NCBI GenBank assembly: GCA_965207755.1
Contig: OZ242297.1
Location: forward strand, 682,001 to 746,000
DNA from: Aldehydirespirator sp028819505
Lineage (GTDB): Bacteria > Actinomycetota > Acidimicrobiia > Acidimicrobiales > Aldehydirespiratoraceae
Length of the DNA stretch: 64,000 bases
Direction: 5' to 3'
In this document: positions 33,428-41,308 of the stretch, piece after piece
Numbering within the stretch: the stretch's first letter is position 1
Layout of the letters: each line of letters starts with the position of its first letter
Position numbers and translations under genes: made by a program
Notes under the pieces: generated by a model
Databases searched by the model: none
Seen by the model: only the letters and a program-made list of their open reading frames with translations
Told to the model about the DNA's origin: nothing

Positions 33428-34587
33428 CGCCGGACCTCGAGCGCTCCGCCGTCGCTGCCGCCCGCGTGGACCAGGCGGTACAGCAGCGTGAGAGCCTCGC
33501 GGGCGTCCGTGGCCTGCTCGCCGCCGGATCGGGCTGCGGCCACCAGGTCCGACAGCGCTTCGGCCGCGTAACCCGACAGCCCGAAGTCGCTGATGTCGAG
33601 TTCGTCGGGGATCACCACGAATTCGCTGCCGGGCTCGCGCACGTCGAGGGTCGCAAGAATCTCGCCGTGATCGGCCAGCGTAGCGTCGAGCCGGGCCTTC
33701 TGGGAGACTGAGAGCTGGCCGGCCAGGTTCAGCCTGACGATCGTCAGCGACTTCGCCGCGAACTGCCCGAGCCAGTCGTCGAGCGCATCGATGTCGGCGT
33801 GGCCTGCGAGCTGCATGCTTCGCTGCGCGAACGACCAGGTGCCCACCCGGTGGGGCTCCACCCGGGGCTGCTCGCCGTCGAGGTCGACGACCAGCACGTT
33901 GCCCGGATCGACCTCGTCGAAGTCCGTCGGCTCCGGCGCGCCCGAGTACCAGACGCGGCCCGTCTCGCCGACGCTGGTCGTGGAATGCCGGTCGCCGAGA
34001 GCGACGTAATGGACCAGCCCCGCGTCGAGCGCGGCTTCGACGCCCTGCAGCGAGATCAGCTCGGGGCCCCGCGACTCGGGCCACATGGCGTCGACTGCTC
34101 CGTGGCCGGCGACCACTCGCAGAGCGTCGGACGGCTCCAGCCGCCCGCAGGCGTCGGCCACGAGGTCGCTTCGGGGTCGCTTGTTCGGCCAGGGCGCAGC
34201 GACCAGCTCCATGCCGTCGGCTGCTTCCAGAGGTGCGGCCCCGTCGAGCACGGTCACATTGTCGGGACAGTGGTCGCGGAACCTCGGCGACTCGAAGATC
34301 GACGACGCGTCGAGGGGATCGTGGTTGCCCGGAAGCAGATAGAAGCGCAGCCCGCCGATGCTGCCCATCTGTTCGAGGGCTCGCAGCAGGATCTGCCGGT
34401 CGATGCTGTTCGACTCGAACACGTCGCCGCACACCACCACGAAATCGCAATGCTGCTGCGCCGCCAGTTCGCCGATCCGGCCGATCACGTCGACGCGGGC
34501 CGCACTGAAGCGCGCCCGGGCCTCGTCGCTCAAGAAACGGGGCGCCTTGCCGAGCTGCCAGTCGGCGGTGTGCAGGAACCTGGCCAC
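33424..34587 (-). CDS. SbcD/Mre11-like metallophosphoesterase (DNA exonuclease subunit)
   Basis: 387 residues. Calcineurin-like motifs: FLHTADWQLGKAPRF (D-x-Q where classical SbcD has D-x-H; this variant occurs in related exonuclease families), DFVVVCGDVFESNSI, YLLPGNHDPLDA, VAGHGAVD and YVALGDRHSTTSV. A C-terminal capping region follows (about 230-387). It is the first gene of the pair and overlaps the ATPase gene by 4 nt. Directly upstream are a short direct repeat and a decayed ATPase gene, so the pair lies in an accessory island rather than in a conserved repair operon. Confidence 0.9.
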   Translation of the reverse strand: MARFLHTADWQLGKAPRFLSDEARARFSAARVDVIGRIGELAAQQHCDFVVVCGDVFESNSIDRQILLRALEQMGSIGGLRFYLLPGNHDPLDASSIFESPRFRDHCPDNVTVLDGAAPLEAADGMELVAAPWPNKRPRSDLVADACGRLEPSDALRVVAGHGAVDAMWPESRGPELISLQGVEAALDAGLVHYVALGDRHSTTSVGETGRVWYSGAPEPTDFDEVDPGNVLVVDLDGEQPRVEPHRVGTWSFAQRSMQLAGHADIDALDDWLGQFAAKSLTIVRLNLAGQLSVSQKARLDATLADHGEILATLDVREPGSEFVVIPDELDISDFGLSGYAAEALSDLVAAARSGGEQATDAREALTLLYRLVHAGGSDGGALEVRR

Positions 34588-34613
34588 GCGGCGACCCTAC
34601 CCCTTGGCATCGT

Positions 34614-34709
34614 TGCATCCGGGTCCGGTCGCGGTCGGAGTATGGTCGCCTACAGCAAGGCGCTGATTCAGAAGGCTTGGTGTGGTTGCATCCGGCTCCG
34701 GTCGCGGTC
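34614..34709. repeat. 26-bp direct repeat upstream of the SbcCD-like pair
   Basis: TTGCATCCGGGTCCGGTCGC (34614) and TTGCATCCGGCTCCGGTCGC (34683) with similar following bases; 69 bp apart. Confidence 0.75.
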
Positions 34710-35265
34710 AGGGCTTGAGGGCGGTCAGGGGAACGACCGCGATCCCGTCGTCGGTCTGGTAGCCGGGTCCGAAGGCGGTGACGACGATGAGGCGAGCGGG
34801 CGCGCCTCGCCGGTCGGTGTCGATCCGCGAGCGGACGGCCCGCAGAGACTCCATCGCCGCGGAGGTGGCTGCCGCCCCGCCGAGCTTGACCTCGACGGCG
34901 GCCCACTGGCCGTCGAGGCCCTCGATCACCGCGTCGGCTTCCAGGTTGGTGTCGTCGCCGTAGTAGCAGACCCGGGCGTCCAAAGCCTGGGCGTACACCC
35001 GCAGGTCTCGCAGTGCCATTGACTCGAACAGCATTCCCATGAACTCCAGGTCGCGCCCGAGCGCCGCGGCGGACGCGGCCAGCGCGGGGTCGGTGAAGTA
35101 GCGCTTGGGAGTCTTGCGCAGCCGCGCCGAGGACCGCAGGTGAGCGGCGAATGCGGGCAGGGGCTCGATCACGAACAGCCGGGCCTGGGCCGTCTCGGGG
35201 GCCATCGTGATCATCCGGGGCCAGCCTCCGCGGCAGATCAGGCCTGCGACGCCGGAGATGGTCAG
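34708..35265 (-). pseudogene. C-terminal part of a DUF4143-type ATPase with an internal deletion
   Basis: The 168-residue open part matches the end of the intact ATPase at 36824: LRKTPKRYFTDPALAASAAA versus LRGAPKRHFVDPSLAAAAVG, and the nuclease-like LEADAVIEGLDGQWAAVEVK versus LEVDVIVAGRDGTWMAAEVK. Upstream, frame-compatible bases encode SGVAGLICRGGWPRMI, matching VEAVCRGGWPRHI. About 70 residues between the two blocks are missing and the AAA core is absent. It is therefore a decayed copy. Confidence 0.82.
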
Positions 35266-35286
35266 TTCATCGTCGGACCGCGGCAG

Positions 35287-35691
35287 TCATGGGACATCCC
35301 ACCAATGGGGCGGGGCCGCAACCGCCCGGTCGCCGTCGGGGTCGGGGACCACTGGGAAGTCCGGCGGCGGCGGGGCCGGCGGCGGATCGAAGCAGGACGC
35401 GACCCGCTCCAACTCCGCCAACAGCAGTGGACCGAACTCGACGGCGTAGGGGGCCGCCCAAAGCGAGGCTGCGTCGATCCGCGGCTCGGTGTTCCTCAGC
35501 GCCCAGAGGGCGCAGGTCACATAATCGTCGACGCGCTCATGCCCGCCGGTGATCTCGAACACCTCTGCAACCATGTCGCGGCCGCTGTGGACGGGCCATT
35601 TGGACCTGTCGTCGGAGAGGCTGCCGCTCCAGCCGCGGTCCTCACGCCACCAGACTCGTCGGCCGTCATCGAGGTCCGCGAACTCGCGCAC
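35287..35691 (-). CDS. Hypothetical protein, acidic with Pro-rich C-terminus
   Basis: 134 residues, not recognised. VWWREDRGWSGSLSDDRSKW and VFEITGGHERVDDYVTCALW look like a folded domain; the last 35 residues are Pro/Asp-rich (FDPPPAPPPPDFPVVPDPDG) and end in HWWDVP. It has no signal peptide or membrane segment. Its 3' end abuts the decayed ATPase and its 5' side faces the divergent LuxR-type gene. Possibly a component of the accessory island. Confidence 0.5.
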   Translation of the reverse strand: MREFADLDDGRRVWWREDRGWSGSLSDDRSKWPVHSGRDMVAEVFEITGGHERVDDYVTCALWALRNTEPRIDAASLWAAPYAVEFGPLLLAELERVASCFDPPPAPPPPDFPVVPDPDGDRAVAAPPHWWDVP

Positions 35692-35965
35692 CGCGAACCC
35701 GGGCGAGGAGAGCGGGTCGTGGGGCTGAAGCTCCAGGACCGCGCCGACGTCCTCTGGTGCTGGGACATGTCGGTTCCTTCATTCTTGAGGTCGCTTGTGC
35801 GGCTCGCGGGTGTGTACGGCACCATCGTCAGCCGCTTGGGGTGGGACATGTGTACCAAGTTGTGGAACAGATGTGCCAGATTGCTGGGGCATGAGTTCCA
35901 TAGCCTCATGCGCGCTGGCCCGCCACAGTGCCGCCGGGCGAGCGCCGGCTGCCAGGGTCTGGGCG

Positions 35966-36670
35966 ATGACCGGCGCCGAGTCACTCGGTCTGGCGTCGGC
36001 GCAGCTGCATCTGGCCTGCGGGCGCATCGCCAGCGGGGCGCGGGCCGTCGCGGAGGCCCATCGCTTCGGCGTGCCCGAAGGCCCCCACGACGAGCTGTGG
36101 ACTGCGGAGTACCACCGCGAGGCCGTGCACGTCTACGGGGATTCTCTGCCCCGGTCGTACCAGCGTGACATGGCGTCGCTGTTCAGCCACGGCGTCGACA
36201 CGCTGGCGGAGATGACCATCCCGACGCTGCTGGCCGAGGACTGTCTCATCGTCGGTGGCTACATGCGAAACGCCTGCGCCGCCATCGTCTCCTGGCTCGC
36301 TGCTGAGCCGGGCCGGTTCGAGGCGCCGGAGCCCGCCGAGCCGCCCGAGATCGACGACCACACGCCGGTGGTGATCCACTTCGACCGGCTCGCCGCGCTG
36401 GCCACCCACGCGGGGGCACGCCGTCTTGAGCAGGCCGCGGTCGCGGTCCAGCATCATGTGGGTGCCCCTCCGGCGCCGGCGCTCGACAACGACCAGCAGA
36501 GGCTGCTCCAAGGAGTGGCGTCAGGAAGGCCGATTGTCGATCTGGCTGCCGAGTTCGGCTACTCGCGCAGCTCGCTGTACCGGGAACTGTCCAAGCTGTG
36601 GAAGGCCCTCGGCGTGTCGGACCGGACCCACGCCATCCGCAAGGCCGCCGAGGAGGGCCTGCTCGACTGA
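35966..36670 (+). CDS. LuxR-type HTH protein
   Basis: 234 residues from ATG 35966; a longer upstream frame lacks protein character and duplicates the region before the decayed copy at 38406. Residues 1-165 are an unassigned helical domain (ESLGLASAQLHLACGRIASG, YGDSLPRSYQRDMASLF, TIPTLLAEDCLIVGGYMRNA). The C-terminus (about 172-234) is a LuxR-like HTH: LLQGVASGRPIVDLAAEFGY, SRSSLYRELSKLWKALGVSD, THAIRKAAEEGLLD. It is presumably a transcription regulator with unknown target. A deleted copy of this gene follows 2.44 kb downstream. Confidence 0.75.
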   Translation: MTGAESLGLASAQLHLACGRIASGARAVAEAHRFGVPEGPHDELWTAEYHREAVHVYGDSLPRSYQRDMASLFSHGVDTLAEMTIPTLLAEDCLIVGGYMRNACAAIVSWLAAEPGRFEAPEPAEPPEIDDHTPVVIHFDRLAALATHAGARRLEQAAVAVQHHVGAPPAPALDNDQQRLLQGVASGRPIVDLAAEFGYSRSSLYRELSKLWKALGVSDRTHAIRKAAEEGLLD

Positions 36671-36689
36671 GCCGCCCAGCCCGCTGCTC

Positions 36690-36815
36690 AGGGCTGGATG
36701 AGGGGGAATGCATCGCCGGCCACCAGATCTCCGGTGCGCAAGCCGTGGGGGAGCATCTTCCAGAACACTGCGGCCTGCTCGCCCGGGTCCAGGTACCGGT
36801 GCTGGGACTCTGGCC
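36690..36815 (-). pseudogene. Copied 3' end of the phytanoyl-CoA dioxygenase-like gene
   Basis: About 120 bp closely resemble the 3' end of the gene at 38523 (bases around 38527-38640), including the stretch GTGGGGGAGCATC-TCCAGAA and CACTGCGGCCTG. It is in the same orientation, with several substitutions. Only about 40 codons are present, so it is a duplication remnant. Confidence 0.8.
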
Positions 36816-36823
36816 TGGGGCGG

Positions 36824-38095
36824 CTACGGGCCGATGGTGGTTACCGGCAGGACGGTCACGCCGTCGGGGCGGTCATACGCGTAGCCGGTGGCGGTGATCA
36901 CGGCGAGTTTGGCCGGGGCGCCCATACGGTCGGTGTCGACCTTGTCGCGCAGGCGTCGCAGCGTGCGGGCTGCCTCGTCCACGGCGCGGACACCGCCGAG
37001 CTTGACTTCGGCTGCCATCCAGGTTCCGTCACGGCCGGCGACGATGACGTCGACCTCCAGGTTGGCGGCGTCGCGGTAGTGGTACACCTCCGCGTCGTTG
37101 GCCTCGCCGTAGACGCGCAGGTCGCGTACCACGAGCGACTCGAAGAGGAACCCCAGAGCCGAGAGTTCTCGCAGCAGCCGCGCCGGGTCGGCGCCCACTG
37201 CGGCCGCGGCCAAGGACGGGTCGACGAAGTGCCGCTTGGGCGCGCCGCGCAAGGCGGCGCGAGACCGCAGGTGCGTCGGCCACTGCGGCACGTCCTCGAC
37301 GACGAAGAGGCGCTCGAGGGATCGCAGGTAGTCGCTGGCGGTGGTGCGGTTCAGGGGGCGGGGGCCGGCGGTGTCGGCGGCCAGGGTGGTGAACGTGGCG
37401 GTGGTGGCGACGTTGCGTCCCAGCGAGGCCATCAGCCGTCGCACGCCTGCGGGGTCGCGCTGGACGCCGTCGACGGCAGAGATGTCGGTTCGGCAGATCT
37501 CGCCGAGGTAGTCCTCGAGGGAGCGTTGCGCGCTGCGCGCCGGCGTGTCGATGTGGCGAGGCCAGCCGCCGCGGCAGACTGCTTCGACGAGCTGCTCCAG
37601 CGTGGTGTCGGGCCGGCGGGCTGCGACCGCCTCGCCTGCTAGCAGCGACCTCAGAGACACGTCGCCGCTCGACTCGCCGGTCTCGGCCAGCGACATGGGC
37701 CGCAGACGCACCCGGGCCATCCGGCCCGCGCCCGAATGCCGGGTGCGGTCGTCTGGCGGGACCGCTGAACCCGTGAGGAGGAAACGTCCCCGGCGCTGCG
37801 CTGCGTCGCAGGCGTGCCGCACCTGGTTCCAGATTTCGGGGACGATCTGCCACTCGTCGAGCAGGCGCGGCTCGGCGCCCTCGAGCACGAGCCGGGGAGC
37901 GACGGCCACCAGGGCGCGGGCGTCAATGTCACCGTCGAAGAGGACCTCGCTGCGTGCGGCGTTGCGGGCCGCCCAAGTCTTGCCGCAGCCCCTCGGCCCC
38001 TCGATCACCACCGCTGGCATGCGAGCCAGGGCGTCGGCGATAGCCGAGTCGGCGATCCGCGAGCGGTATCCGGGGGGCGTGAGTGTGGGATCCAA
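36824..38095 (-). CDS. AAA ATPase with DUF4143 (nuclease-like) C-terminus, intact copy
   Basis: 423 residues. AAA_14-type core: VIEGPRGCGKTWAARNAARS (Walker A), RLLDEWQIVPEIWNQVRHAC (Walker B/DEWQ), GRFLLTGSAVPPDDRTRHSG (sensor). The DUF4143 part has VEAVCRGGWPRHIDTPARSA, LNRTTASDYLRSLERLFVVE and a PD-(D/E)xK-like arrangement LEVDVIVAGRDGTWMAAEVK. Proteins of this class are common, often multi-copy, and of unknown function; some are linked to mobile or defence DNA. Two partial paralogues lie at 30264 and 34708. This copy sits exactly between the two repeats of the HTH/dioxygenase-3'-end duplication. Confidence 0.85.
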   Translation of the reverse strand: MDPTLTPPGYRSRIADSAIADALARMPAVVIEGPRGCGKTWAARNAARSEVLFDGDIDARALVAVAPRLVLEGAEPRLLDEWQIVPEIWNQVRHACDAAQRRGRFLLTGSAVPPDDRTRHSGAGRMARVRLRPMSLAETGESSGDVSLRSLLAGEAVAARRPDTTLEQLVEAVCRGGWPRHIDTPARSAQRSLEDYLGEICRTDISAVDGVQRDPAGVRRLMASLGRNVATTATFTTLAADTAGPRPLNRTTASDYLRSLERLFVVEDVPQWPTHLRSRAALRGAPKRHFVDPSLAAAAVGADPARLLRELSALGFLFESLVVRDLRVYGEANDAEVYHYRDAANLEVDVIVAGRDGTWMAAEVKLGGVRAVDEAARTLRRLRDKVDTDRMGAPAKLAVITATGYAYDRPDGVTVLPVTTIGP

Positions 38096-38405
38096 GGCGT
38101 GCGGTCCTCGCGTGCGCTGCTCGGCCCACAGATTGTAGACCTCTCAGCCAGCAGAATGCATTGATCTCATCCTACAGAAAGCAATCAATTCAACCCACAC
38201 AATGTGTAGACAGACTTCGCTGGCATGATTGCTTGCAGAGGGTACGGAGGGCGCCGTCTCTCCGCTCGGGTACCTGAATTCTTGGACACCAACGGTGTGA
38301 TGTGGAACAGATGTGCCAGATTGCTGGGAGATATGTGCCATAGCTTCATGCGCGCAGGCCCGCCACAGTGCCTCCGGGTAAGCGCGGGCTGCTAGGGTCT
38401 TGGCG
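38096..38405. other. 310-bp low-GC region with a duplicated promoter segment
   Basis: From 38140 to 38260 the DNA is distinctly AT-richer than its surroundings, with TGTAGAC repeated (about 38133 and 38202) and no gene. From about 38301 to 38405 it closely copies 35866-35965, the region before the LuxR-type gene. The copied block includes GTGGAACAGATGTGCCAGAT. Confidence 0.7.
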
Positions 38406-38505
38406 ATGACCGGCGCCGAGAGGGCCCTCGGCGTGTCAGACCGGGCCCATGCCATCCGCAAGGCAGCCGAAGAGGGCCTGCTCGGAAGAGGGCCTGCTCG
38501 ACTGA
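38406..38505 (+). pseudogene. Deleted copy of the LuxR-type HTH gene
   Basis: It begins MTGAE as in the intact gene at 35966, then jumps straight to ALGVSDRAHAIRKAAEEGLL, the last ~22 residues of the HTH; about 205 codons are gone. The 3' end carries a 16-bp exact tandem duplication (GAAGAGGGCCTGCTCG twice) that shifts the frame past the original TGA at 38503-38505. Confidence 0.85.
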
Positions 38506-38522
38506 GCCGCCCAGCCGGCGGG

Positions 38523-39341
38523 TCAGGGCTCGATGAGGGGGAAGACCTCGCCGGCCACCGGGTCGCCGGTGCTCAGGCCGTGGGGGAGCATCCTCCAGAA
38601 CACTGCGGCCTGATCGCCGAGATCGAGGTAGCGGGTGTCGGGGTGGGCGTAGCGGGTCGACAGCCGCCTGAAGGGCCGGTCGGCCACCTCGCGGATGCCG
38701 GTGGAGTGCAGCATCCGTGAGTCGATGGCCACCGCGTCGCCGGCCTGCAGGTCCCAGGTGGTGACCGGGAACCTGTCGGGGTCGGCGTCCACGTCGGGCA
38801 CCGGCGCCAGTTCGGAGTCACCGCCGATGGTGTCGATCGACGACGAGAATTCGATGGGCGCGTAGGTGATGCCGGTGGCGTGGGAGCCCTCCACCACCCG
38901 CAACGCGGCGTCGGCGGCCACGTCGTCGAGGGTCACCCAGACGGTGACGAAGGGCCGGTCGAGGTTGTAGTAGGGGTGGTCCTGGTGCCAGGGACTGCGG
39001 GAGACCGCGCCGGGGTCCGAGCAGAACCACTGGTCCTCGATCAGCACCGCGGCGCCGGCCCCGCACAGCTCCGCGCCCAGCACGGGCAGCGGCGAGGAGT
39101 GGGTCACCTCCGCGATGTCGGGGTCGTCGAACCATCGGAACAGGTCGCTGTCCACCTTGAGCTCGCCCGGTGGCGACAGCACCCCGTAGAACTGGCTGGG
39201 GCTGGCCTGGCAGCGCTCGATGGCGGCATGCAGGCGCCGGCACCAGGCGCGGTCCAGCAGCCCCGGGATCACCACCGCACCCCGCTCGCTGAATGCGCCT
39301 CGGCGCTCAGCGTTCGGCCCGAGGCTCGGCTCAGTGTGCAT
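38523..39341 (-). CDS. Phytanoyl-CoA dioxygenase-like (2-oxoglutarate/Fe(II)) oxygenase
   Basis: 272 residues. The HxD iron motif is SPWHQDHPYYNLDRP, the distal His is in DSRMLHSTGIREVADRP, and FRRLSTRYAHPDTRYL provides the probable 2-oxoglutarate-binding Arg. PhyH-family bacterial enzymes hydroxylate diverse small molecules. ATG 39341 overlaps the stop of the dioxygenase alpha subunit by 11 nt. It is the last gene of the importer/dioxygenase operon, so it probably acts on the imported compound or an intermediate. Its 3' end is duplicated at 36690-36815. Confidence 0.9.
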   Translation of the reverse strand: MHTEPSLGPNAERRGAFSERGAVVIPGLLDRAWCRRLHAAIERCQASPSQFYGVLSPPGELKVDSDLFRWFDDPDIAEVTHSSPLPVLGAELCGAGAAVLIEDQWFCSDPGAVSRSPWHQDHPYYNLDRPFVTVWVTLDDVAADAALRVVEGSHATGITYAPIEFSSSIDTIGGDSELAPVPDVDADPDRFPVTTWDLQAGDAVAIDSRMLHSTGIREVADRPFRRLSTRYAHPDTRYLDLGDQAAVFWRMLPHGLSTGDPVAGEVFPLIEP

Positions 39342-40605
39342 GGGTCTTTGCCGGTGTGGTCATCATCTCGGCGTAGTGGGCGAGATAGCGGCGCTGCGGT
39401 GCCTCGGAGGTGATCGGTCCGTAGATGGTGCCGTCGGCGGCGTCGCTGTCGGGCAGTCCCCGGCTCATGTCGATCCACTCCATCTCCGGGATCGACAGGC
39501 CCCGCTGGACCCGCTCGAACATGTCGAGGTCGTCGGGGGTGCCGAAGTTCACGAAGTCCTCGTCCACCCGCAGGCGCAGCAGGTCGATCTCGGGCGGCGC
39601 ACCCGGCGCGGAGGTGAGCCACAGCTGCAGCCTGGTCCGGTCCACGGCAACCGGCTCGATGACCAGCAGCTGGTTGCCGACGAAGAGCAGGTTGGGGAAC
39701 AGCGACAGGTTGATCATGCTCCCGGTGGCCAGGTCGAGCAGGCCCTCGTCGCCCGCGTCGACCAGCGCCGTCTCCAGTGGCTCGCGGAACGGCACTCTGC
39801 GCATGGTGGCCCACGGCCCCTGGGGGATTCCGGGCCGCTGGTCCACCACCATGTGGCCGTTGCGCATCGCCTTGGACACCATCGGCGTCGAGCCCGGGTC
39901 GCGGGCCAGCACCGTCTCGGTGTCGCCCATCTCTCCCAGCGTGTTGTACGACTCGTGGGCGAAGGTGGCGTGCAGGCCGTCGGCGGCGTTGTCCCACGAG
40001 AGCTTCCAGTTGCCGACGAACTCCAGGAGGTGCGGAGAGCCCATCACGGCGATGTCGCCGCCGGGATGGCGGTCGACGATCGTGTCGAATGCCTCACGGG
40101 CCTCACCAAGCCAGCAATCGAGGGGCTCGGGCTCGGCGTTGAGCGTGGCGAACACGAAGCCCCGGTAGCTGGCTGTGGCCAGCCGTCCCAGCGACAGCGT
40201 GGAGCGGTCCTCCACGGCGTGGTCGGCCGGGAATGGGACGGCCACCAGCTGACCGTCGGACGCGAACGTCCAGCCGTGATAGGGGCACACGAAGCGCTTG
40301 GCGCAGCCGCCGGCCTCGGCCGCCAGCACGGTTCCCCGGTGCGTGCAGCGGTTGAGGAGCACGTTCACCGCGCCGTCGCGTCCCCGGGTCAGGATCACCG
40401 GCCGGAGGCCCAGCGTGGTGGTGCGATAGTCGCCCGCGTTGGGGATCTCGCTCTCGTGGCCCACATAGCACCAGGACGCCGCGAACACCCGGGTCATCTC
40501 CAGGTCGAAGATCTGCGGGTCGGTGTAGATGCGGCGGTTCACCCGGTGAGGCTGCACCAGGTGGCCGAAGTCGGCTGGCCCAGTGTCGGAGTCGATGGCG
40601 GTCAC
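39331..40605 (-). CDS. Ring-hydroxylating dioxygenase alpha subunit (Rieske)
   Basis: 424 residues. Rieske cluster: LLNRCTHRGTVLAAEAGGCA and RFVCPYHGWTFASDGQ (CxH-x17-CxxH). Catalytic iron site: LSWDNAADGLHATFAHES, with bridging Asp and His-x4-His. The length and the following beta-subunit-like gene mark a two-component oxygenase of the aromatic/heteroaromatic type. ATG is at 40605; the 112-bp gap to the beta gene upstream has no promoter I can identify. No ferredoxin or reductase is encoded in the window, so electron donors are elsewhere. Confidence 0.93.
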   Translation of the reverse strand: MTAIDSDTGPADFGHLVQPHRVNRRIYTDPQIFDLEMTRVFAASWCYVGHESEIPNAGDYRTTTLGLRPVILTRGRDGAVNVLLNRCTHRGTVLAAEAGGCAKRFVCPYHGWTFASDGQLVAVPFPADHAVEDRSTLSLGRLATASYRGFVFATLNAEPEPLDCWLGEAREAFDTIVDRHPGGDIAVMGSPHLLEFVGNWKLSWDNAADGLHATFAHESYNTLGEMGDTETVLARDPGSTPMVSKAMRNGHMVVDQRPGIPQGPWATMRRVPFREPLETALVDAGDEGLLDLATGSMINLSLFPNLLFVGNQLLVIEPVAVDRTRLQLWLTSAPGAPPEIDLLRLRVDEDFVNFGTPDDLDMFERVQRGLSIPEMEWIDMSRGLPDSDAADGTIYGPITSEAPQRRYLAHYAEMMTTPAKTHAH

Positions 40606-40717
40606 GGCGGTACCCCTTCATTCCCGCTCTTGTTCGCTTCGCTCACGGGCCGCTCAGGCCACGGCCTCGCTCGGTGTCTCGTGAGAATCCTCATGACGGC
40701 TGCCTTCCGCTCGGCCT

Positions 40718-41308
40718 CTACAGCAGGAAGCTTGGATTGCGAACGCCGGTGCCCAGCGCGGGCACGACGAGGATCTTGGTGCGGCGGTGAAGGTCGTGGC
40801 CGACCAACTCGTGGATCTGGTAGCCGGCGAGCGCCTGGTGGCGGCCGTGGCGGTGTTCGTCGATGAGCAGCGTGGATCGGGTCACGAGGCCGTCGGGCAC
40901 GGGCCAGGCCTCGATGCTCCCAACCACCCGGGTGGTGCGAGACGGTGGGTGCTGCCCCCAGGCTGAGGGCTCGCGGCGCCAGTCGACGCGCTCGGCCAAT
41001 CGGCGGTGGTCGTCCAGGAGCAGGGACTGATCGGTGCCGGGATGGGCCCGCACCGACAGCGGGAGCCACAGCACGGCGTCGCTGGTCCAACCCTCCAGCC
41101 AGTCCTCGAAACGGCCGGCGTCCAGCAGCCGGGCCTCGTGCAACAACAGCGGAGCGGCTTCGGCGGAGAGGCCGGGATCGGCCCCCGGCCGGTCGTCCAT
41201 CCCGGCAAGCAAAGCAGCCAATTCGTCGTAGCGGGCCAGCACCGAAGCCTGAGCGGCCCACGTCTCTGCGCCTGCGCCGTCGGGTGGCCGGGCGGCTGCC
41301 ACCGTCAT
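40718..41308 (-). CDS. Ring-hydroxylating dioxygenase beta subunit (SnoaL/NTF2-like fold)
   Basis: 196 residues from ATG 41308, overlapping the permease stop by 4 nt (ATGA). LLLHEARLLDAGRFEDWLEG and AVLWLPLSVRAHP match the start of beta subunits. Further matches are LLLDDHRRLAERVDWRREPS, SRTTRVVGSIEAWPVPDGLV and YQIHELVGHDLHRRTKILVV. The subunit is structural in such oxygenases. Unusually, it is encoded before the alpha subunit and directly coupled to transporter genes. Confidence 0.85.
   Translation of the reverse strand: MTVAAARPPDGAGAETWAAQASVLARYDELAALLAGMDDRPGADPGLSAEAAPLLLHEARLLDAGRFEDWLEGWTSDAVLWLPLSVRAHPGTDQSLLLDDHRRLAERVDWRREPSAWGQHPPSRTTRVVGSIEAWPVPDGLVTRSTLLIDEHRHGRHQALAGYQIHELVGHDLHRRTKILVVPALGTGVRNPSFLL

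Noticed and set aside
33424..34587. Inactive nuclease because of D-x-Q instead of D-x-H
   Set aside because: The same HTADWQ pattern is known to me from related exonuclease families, and all other metal motifs are intact.
30264..35265. A single ATPase gene interrupted by insertion of the SbcCD-like pair
   Set aside because: On the minus strand the C-terminal fragment lies upstream of the N-terminal one, so one insertion cannot produce this order.
36690..36815. A separate small gene after the LuxR-type gene
   Set aside because: Closely matches the 3' end of the PhyH-like gene and has no start; it is a duplication fragment.
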